Source of the DNA: Ridgeia piscesae
Lineage: Eukaryota > Annelida > Polychaeta > Sabellida > Siboglinidae
DNA: 64,000 nt
Direction: 5' to 3'
Assembly (NCBI GenBank): GCA_025642075.2
Contig: JAODUO010000637.1
Span: 81,001 to 145,000 of the forward strand
The notes beneath the pieces were generated by a model. It saw only the letters and a list, made by a program, of their open reading frames with translations, was not told the origin of the DNA and did not search any database. Made by a program: the position numbers and the translations under genes. Positions within the stretch are counted from its first letter, which is position 1; each line of letters opens with the position of its first letter. Below, piece by piece: positions 1 through 64,000 of this stretch.

Positions 1-213
1 ACAAAGACTGTCACACAAAACAAAGACTGTCACACAAAACAAAGACTGTCACACAAAACAAAGACTGTCACACAAAACAAAGACTGTCACACAAAACAAA
101 GACTGTCACACAAAACAAAGACTGTCACACAAAACAAAGACTGTCACACAAAACAAAGACTGTCATCCAGACCAAAGACTGTCACACAAAACAAAGACTG
201 TCATCCAGACCAA
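1..213. repeat. 19-bp minisatellite, continues beyond window start
   Basis: Tandem units of caaagactgtcacacaaaa, nearly perfect for about nine copies and then variant units with catccagac. The array is cut by the window edge. It lies in a CFAP206 intron. 214-752 is AT-rich intron with a TA tract. Confidence 0.95.
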
Positions 214-487
214 AGTGCCAAGAGGGTACTAAGGCAGTTGGCTTAATTATCAAGAAGCCAACACTTTGACAAACTGTCAGTTTTCTTTTAAGTATATTTG
301 CATATTATAATTTCCCCTTTGTTTGTTATCCTACCATAAATGAGAATGACTACCTACTTTCTTTAATTTAATTGACTATTCATTCACTAATGACTCACGG
401 GTTGTTATGGCTTTTACCAATATTCTTTAAGCAGTTTTAATTTATCAGTGATATTTAATTACTTTTTAAATTCCCATATTAGGACTA

Positions 488-490
<3 letters not shown>

Positions 491-556
<66 letters not shown>

Positions 557-584
557 TGATATATATATATATATATATATAATT
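491..584. repeat. (TA)n microsatellite
   Basis: Almost pure TA alternation, interrupted once by ttattga near 552. A second pure TA tract lies at 1449-1493. The rest of 844-1859 is AT-rich intron in which I see no other feature. Confidence 0.95.
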
Positions 585-752
585 TCACTATTTATTGTAT
601 ATATTTATGTATGGCCATTTAAAAAACATATCAAGTGAAAATTTTACAAGTTTGAACCTGAATAAAGAATTTATTTATGTTATTGATCCAGTTAATTTGC
701 TGTGTAAAGTTTTTCAAGATGTGTGTCATGCACTGACCCATCTGTATTACAG

Positions 753-60377
<59,625 letters not shown>

Positions 60378-60402
<25 letters not shown>

Positions 60403-60481
60403 ACTTCACCATCGACACAGAGAAGACGTAGACTTCACCATCGATATAGAGCAAATGTAGACGTCACCATCTACATAGAGA
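60378..60481 (+). repeat. 29-bp tandem repeat spanning the stop codon
   Basis: Four units of caccatcgacatagagcaga plus a variable nine bases, with starts at 60378, 60407, 60436 and 60465. The first unit is coding and carries the TAA; the others form the start of the 3' UTR. Confidence 0.9.
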
Positions 60482-60556
60482 CCCGGATGTGGCTGTCGAT
60501 GACGTCATTACCAAGTCTCGGTCATGTGCGATGTCTGGAACAGAGATGTTAGCACT

Positions 60557-60572
60557 AATAAATATCAATAAA
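60557..60572 (+). terminator. Polyadenylation signals for CFAP206
   Basis: AATAAA at 60557-60562 and again at 60567-60572, about 155 bases after the stop codon. A TG-rich stretch follows only at about 60690-60720, so the exact cleavage site is not clear. Confidence 0.6.
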
Positions 60573-60579
60573 TCGATTA

Positions 60580-61312
60580 GCATACATTTATGTAAACGAA
60601 CAGGTCAGGGCAAAACTACTTACATTCATGTCTCTATGTTCTGCTTTAAAGAACAGGGAGTCACTTTTTAATATAGTTGACGCTGTGAAGGTGTATGTAT
60701 GTATGTATCAATGTTTCGACCAATGGTTACGCAGTATTGTTACAGAGTAAACCAAATATATGTATGTGTTCAGTGCATGCACTGTTTGAACAGTATGTAA
60801 TATAAATTAATATTATGAACATTCCGCTGGTTGTGTTTATAATCCATCAGCTGATATGGACAGTGTGTAATATATAATATAACATATAATAATTATTATG
60901 AACATTCCACAGGTTTATTTAGTAATCCACCATCAGATGAGATGACGGCATCTTAGAACTACTGGACTAGGTCTTGTACGTGAAACAATAGCAGTTCGGT
61001 AACTGTCTGGTCGAGTACATTATTATTCAGCTTAATAGTTGTCATGTTGCTTTTATGTTGATTAACTTAAAAATAGTTATCGTCTACGAGTTATTTTACC
61101 AAATTGTTATGTTCAAACGTGTTATGTATACTTTTATGCCTAGTTTTACAAACGATTTATCTACGAACACATGTTAAACTGGCACCAGTCCGAATGGTTT
61201 GAGGAAGCACTTGCTTAAGACTTGAACGAAGTGAGTCGGGCACACATTTAATAAGTATACATTTATGACACTTTGTATTTATGTAATGACGACTTTCCCG
61301 GGGCGACGACCC
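60580..61312. other. 3' flank without recognised gene
   Basis: AT-rich. A short block (tgaacattccgctggt... and tgaacattccacaggttt) repeats at about 60817 and 60899. Nothing else is supported. Confidence 0.6.
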
Positions 61313-61408
61313 ATGGTGTACAATGATATGAACGAAGTATTTATAATATTTATTTTATTACGTGCCGTTAATTAACCAAAAAGGAATACATTTAAAGTTA
61401 TACACAAA
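61313..61408 (+). repeat. Dispersed repeat, copy 2
   Basis: Matches 59875-59970 in the same orientation (ttattttattacgtgccgtt core). The flanks differ. Confidence 0.85.
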
Positions 61409-61949
61409 GTTATCCCCACCACACACGTTATTAGATAGTTTAGTATAATGGTTTCGTCTGTCTTTGAAGACCTATGCCAGTACGCTTGACACTGTGAGAC
61501 AGCAGAATTAACGTTTGGAGGACGTGTTGGAGTTTGATTGGTCGGAATACGTACACGTCCGAGACGGTGGCCGCTTGTCAGGTGTAAGTTTGTGTAAGTT
61601 AATAAACTGTTAATAAATTTGGTTATGTATTATGCTCTGTAGACCGATCTAAACACTGCACTTCTGTCGGTAAATAGTTTTCTTTCAACTGGTTGAGCTA
61701 CAGTCTACGATATGCTGCTGCATTGTATGGATTCCAGTGGCCTTAGTATTTTGGGGTTTATTAATTTCAGCTCAGCTTTTCAGTATTGACCCGTTCCTGA
61801 TAAATGAATTAACATGAGTTTATTGTCACAGTTTGCTAGTGTCGATACCCGACTGTAGTCTGTACCGCAATATCGTTAGCCCCAGAAGAGACTGTGTGGA
61901 GTTTACAACTTTACAAACCAAAGGATCGTTACCTGCAACATAATCGCGA

Positions 61950-62260
61950 TGTGCCTTAATCACAGGGCTGATCGTAACCTCGATCAACCAGGCTCCGTGA
62001 GGTGGCAGTACTTTTTTAGCACCATAATGATAATCCCGCCTGGTATTTGTGGTCTGCTGATGTGAACACCAGGCCTTACCCCAGAATAGGGAGAGACGCT
62101 GATTGGCTTTCAGACCAAATTTGAAATAACAAATTAAATAAGGTTACCAATTTTATTATATAATACTATAAATAAAGCTATTTAAAATTAAACTTGTATT
62201 CATACATATATAAACAAAAATTCAAAATGTGCAGTTGTTTATCGCGAAATGGTGCAGTGG
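61950..62260 (-). mobile_element. Dispersed repeat family, copy 2 (inverted)
   Basis: Read on the minus strand it is collinear with 46476-46730: ataaacaactgcacattttg, a long AT-rich middle, agccaatcagcgtctctccc, ctattctggggtaaggcc, then tgccacctcacggagcctgg. Divergence is high in the AT-rich middle and low at the ends. Confidence 0.75.
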
Positions 62261-62704
62261 CTCCGCTTAGCTGATTGCTTATTAAAATAGAGACAAGCGT
62301 GTGCCAACTATATGCACCAGATGGCGACACCACCACCAACATCCATCGAGTTCACTGATAACGGCCAACACAATTTGGAGTTTAATGGTTAATTGTGTCA
62401 TACACGTCCATCGATGTATTTTTATTTTCATTTTGTGGTACACATGTAATGCATAAATTTTAATGAACTAGTTACACTATTGTGATGATTTGTTTTTCAC
62501 GAATTATTAGCTTTTTAACGAATTTTAGTAGTACATGAATAAGGAAAATAAGCACTGTTGCTTAATTCCAATTGTTATGTCGTGTAATGTACTTAGTTAT
62601 GACATTATTACTTTACTGTTGTTGAGCAACATGTATATTATTATATATGTAATAATAAAGTTATTATTATTATTATTTTGAATAGGTAAGACGAGAAAGG
62701 CCGT

Positions 62705-62705
<1 letters not shown>

Positions 62706-62781
<76 letters not shown>
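62706..62781. repeat. (GA)n microsatellite
   Basis: About 75 bases of pure ga repeat, preceded by a (TTA)n tract at 62655-62678. 62261-62654 shows nothing recognisable. Confidence 0.95.
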
Positions 62782-62786
<5 letters not shown>

Positions 62787-62904
62787 TGAGAGAGGACCCT
62801 CTCCCTCAGTCCAAGCAACAATTAAAAACGACGGACAGAACGAAACCGAATAAAACGAAGGAAGAGAGTGTTGTGAACATCAAGAGAAGATTGATAGTTA
62901 ATAA

Positions 62905-62913
62905 TTATATATA

Positions 62914-62961
<48 letters not shown>

Positions 62962-63787
62962 CTCCTTCTACCCTCAAAGTTGTGCAAAGGTTTTACTATA
63001 ATAATAATTGTAACACTTCCACCTCACCTATATCCATGAAAATTCAAGTTCAAAGGTGCAACAAACAAAACCATTCGGCGTAGCCAAAAAAAAAACGGGG
63101 ACAGGCAAAAGTCGTCATTGGAGCATGGAACCGCCGAAAAATTATGGTGAAAGCAATTTCAAATAATTGTTGGTTGAAGATTGCTCGATTAGATCATTGG
63201 ACGGCATTGGTCAAATACTCTATGGTCATCTTTCTGTTGTCGTGGGGCACACTTTTGCAGTTTGCCCATTTATGTCGTAGACACGGTGACCATTGCCAAA
63301 TCAGAATACGTATTTCAACGAGAAAATATGTCGTGGTTGGATATGGATAATTTCAAATGAATGAACTGTCATGTATGACGTCAGTCGGCGATTCGCGCCA
63401 CTCCGAGAAGATCCCGGCTTACACTCGCTCGACTCAGCCGAGTTACGTCAAAGTTAATCGTCGGATGAAATCCTTAGGAATCCACTAACCGCGCGTCACA
63501 CGTTGGTGAATGGGGCTAGGGTGATGGTGTGCACCCCATCGCCAGCGATAAAGAGGGCACCGGAGTAGAAATGATCAAGTCTTCCATTGTTGTTTATCCT
63601 CATTTGATTTCGTTACGCGTGCTGTGTCAATGTCTCTACGGCTACTCGTGTGTGAGGTCTTGGACATGTCTCTTGAACCGTTAATCATTATATTAATTAA
63701 TTTAAATTAAAACACAATTTGTTTATTTTATATATAATAATATATATACATATTATACTATATAAATATAATATATATATACCATAT

Positions 63788-63845
<58 letters not shown>

Positions 63846-63966
63846 CATATGGTATCTTCTCTTATTTGCCCTATTCATCTCTAGGTATGCCTTGATTAGC
63901 TGTGACAATATATATATATATATATTATATATATAATATATATCATATATATAAATATTATAGATC

Positions 63967-64000
<34 letters not shown>
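62905..64000. repeat. TA tracts and unassigned 3' flank
   Basis: (TA)n at 62905-62954, 63728-63844 (with atataccatatg / catatggtat inverted words at its ends) and 63907-64000. The stretch 62955-63720 has moderate GC and no gene I recognise; a 68-codon frame at 63144-63350 lacks support. Confidence 0.8.

Overview
The window is intron-rich animal nuclear DNA, most likely from an invertebrate and perhaps a mollusc (a guess from the SINE and LINE style and the satellite load). It carries most of one recognisable gene on the + strand: CFAP206 (FAP206), an axonemal protein that anchors radial spoke 2 in motile cilia. Fourteen conserved exons can be placed between 753 and 60402. They join in phase into 571 residues plus a stop; the N-terminal part and the promoter lie upstream of the window. 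I recognised the gene from remembered family sequence, not from a search.

Layout. 1-14631: conserved exons 1-8, separated by minisatellites, two decayed LINE fragments (about 4255-7505), a 3.4 kb array of 37-bp units, and a SINE-like element. 14632-20100: 51-bp and 53-bp arrays, a GA tract and another SINE-like element. 20100-45150: about 29 dispersed copies of a module of roughly 0.5-1.2 kb. Each module contains a 36-base phase-0 candidate microexon coding a 12-residue peptide (consensus ESSQPRDEGSLK) between good splice sites. 46125-52052: further phase-0 candidate linker exons, including a paralogous pair. 53565-60402: conserved exons 9-14, again among minisatellites. 60403-64000: 3' flank with AATAAA signals, dispersed repeats and simple repeats, and no second gene that I recognise.

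Main observation. Conserved exon 8 ends in phase 0 and conserved exon 9 starts in phase 0, and about 39 kb separates them. All candidate exons in that gap are multiples of three and phase 0-0, so any subset can be spliced in without breaking the frame. Twenty-two microexons keep both splice sites; seven others have lost a donor, an acceptor or most of the exon. This looks like a birth-and-death array adding a variable, charged, Ser/Pro-containing linker (up to about 264 residues from microexons alone, plus about 150-185 from the other candidates) at one point inside CFAP206.

A second theme is that several minisatellites start exactly at exon edges. Arrays abut or copy the acceptors of exons 3, 4 and 12, the donor of exon 8 and the stop-codon region of exon 14. 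They therefore place series of decoy splice sites, or stop-region copies, next to the real ones.
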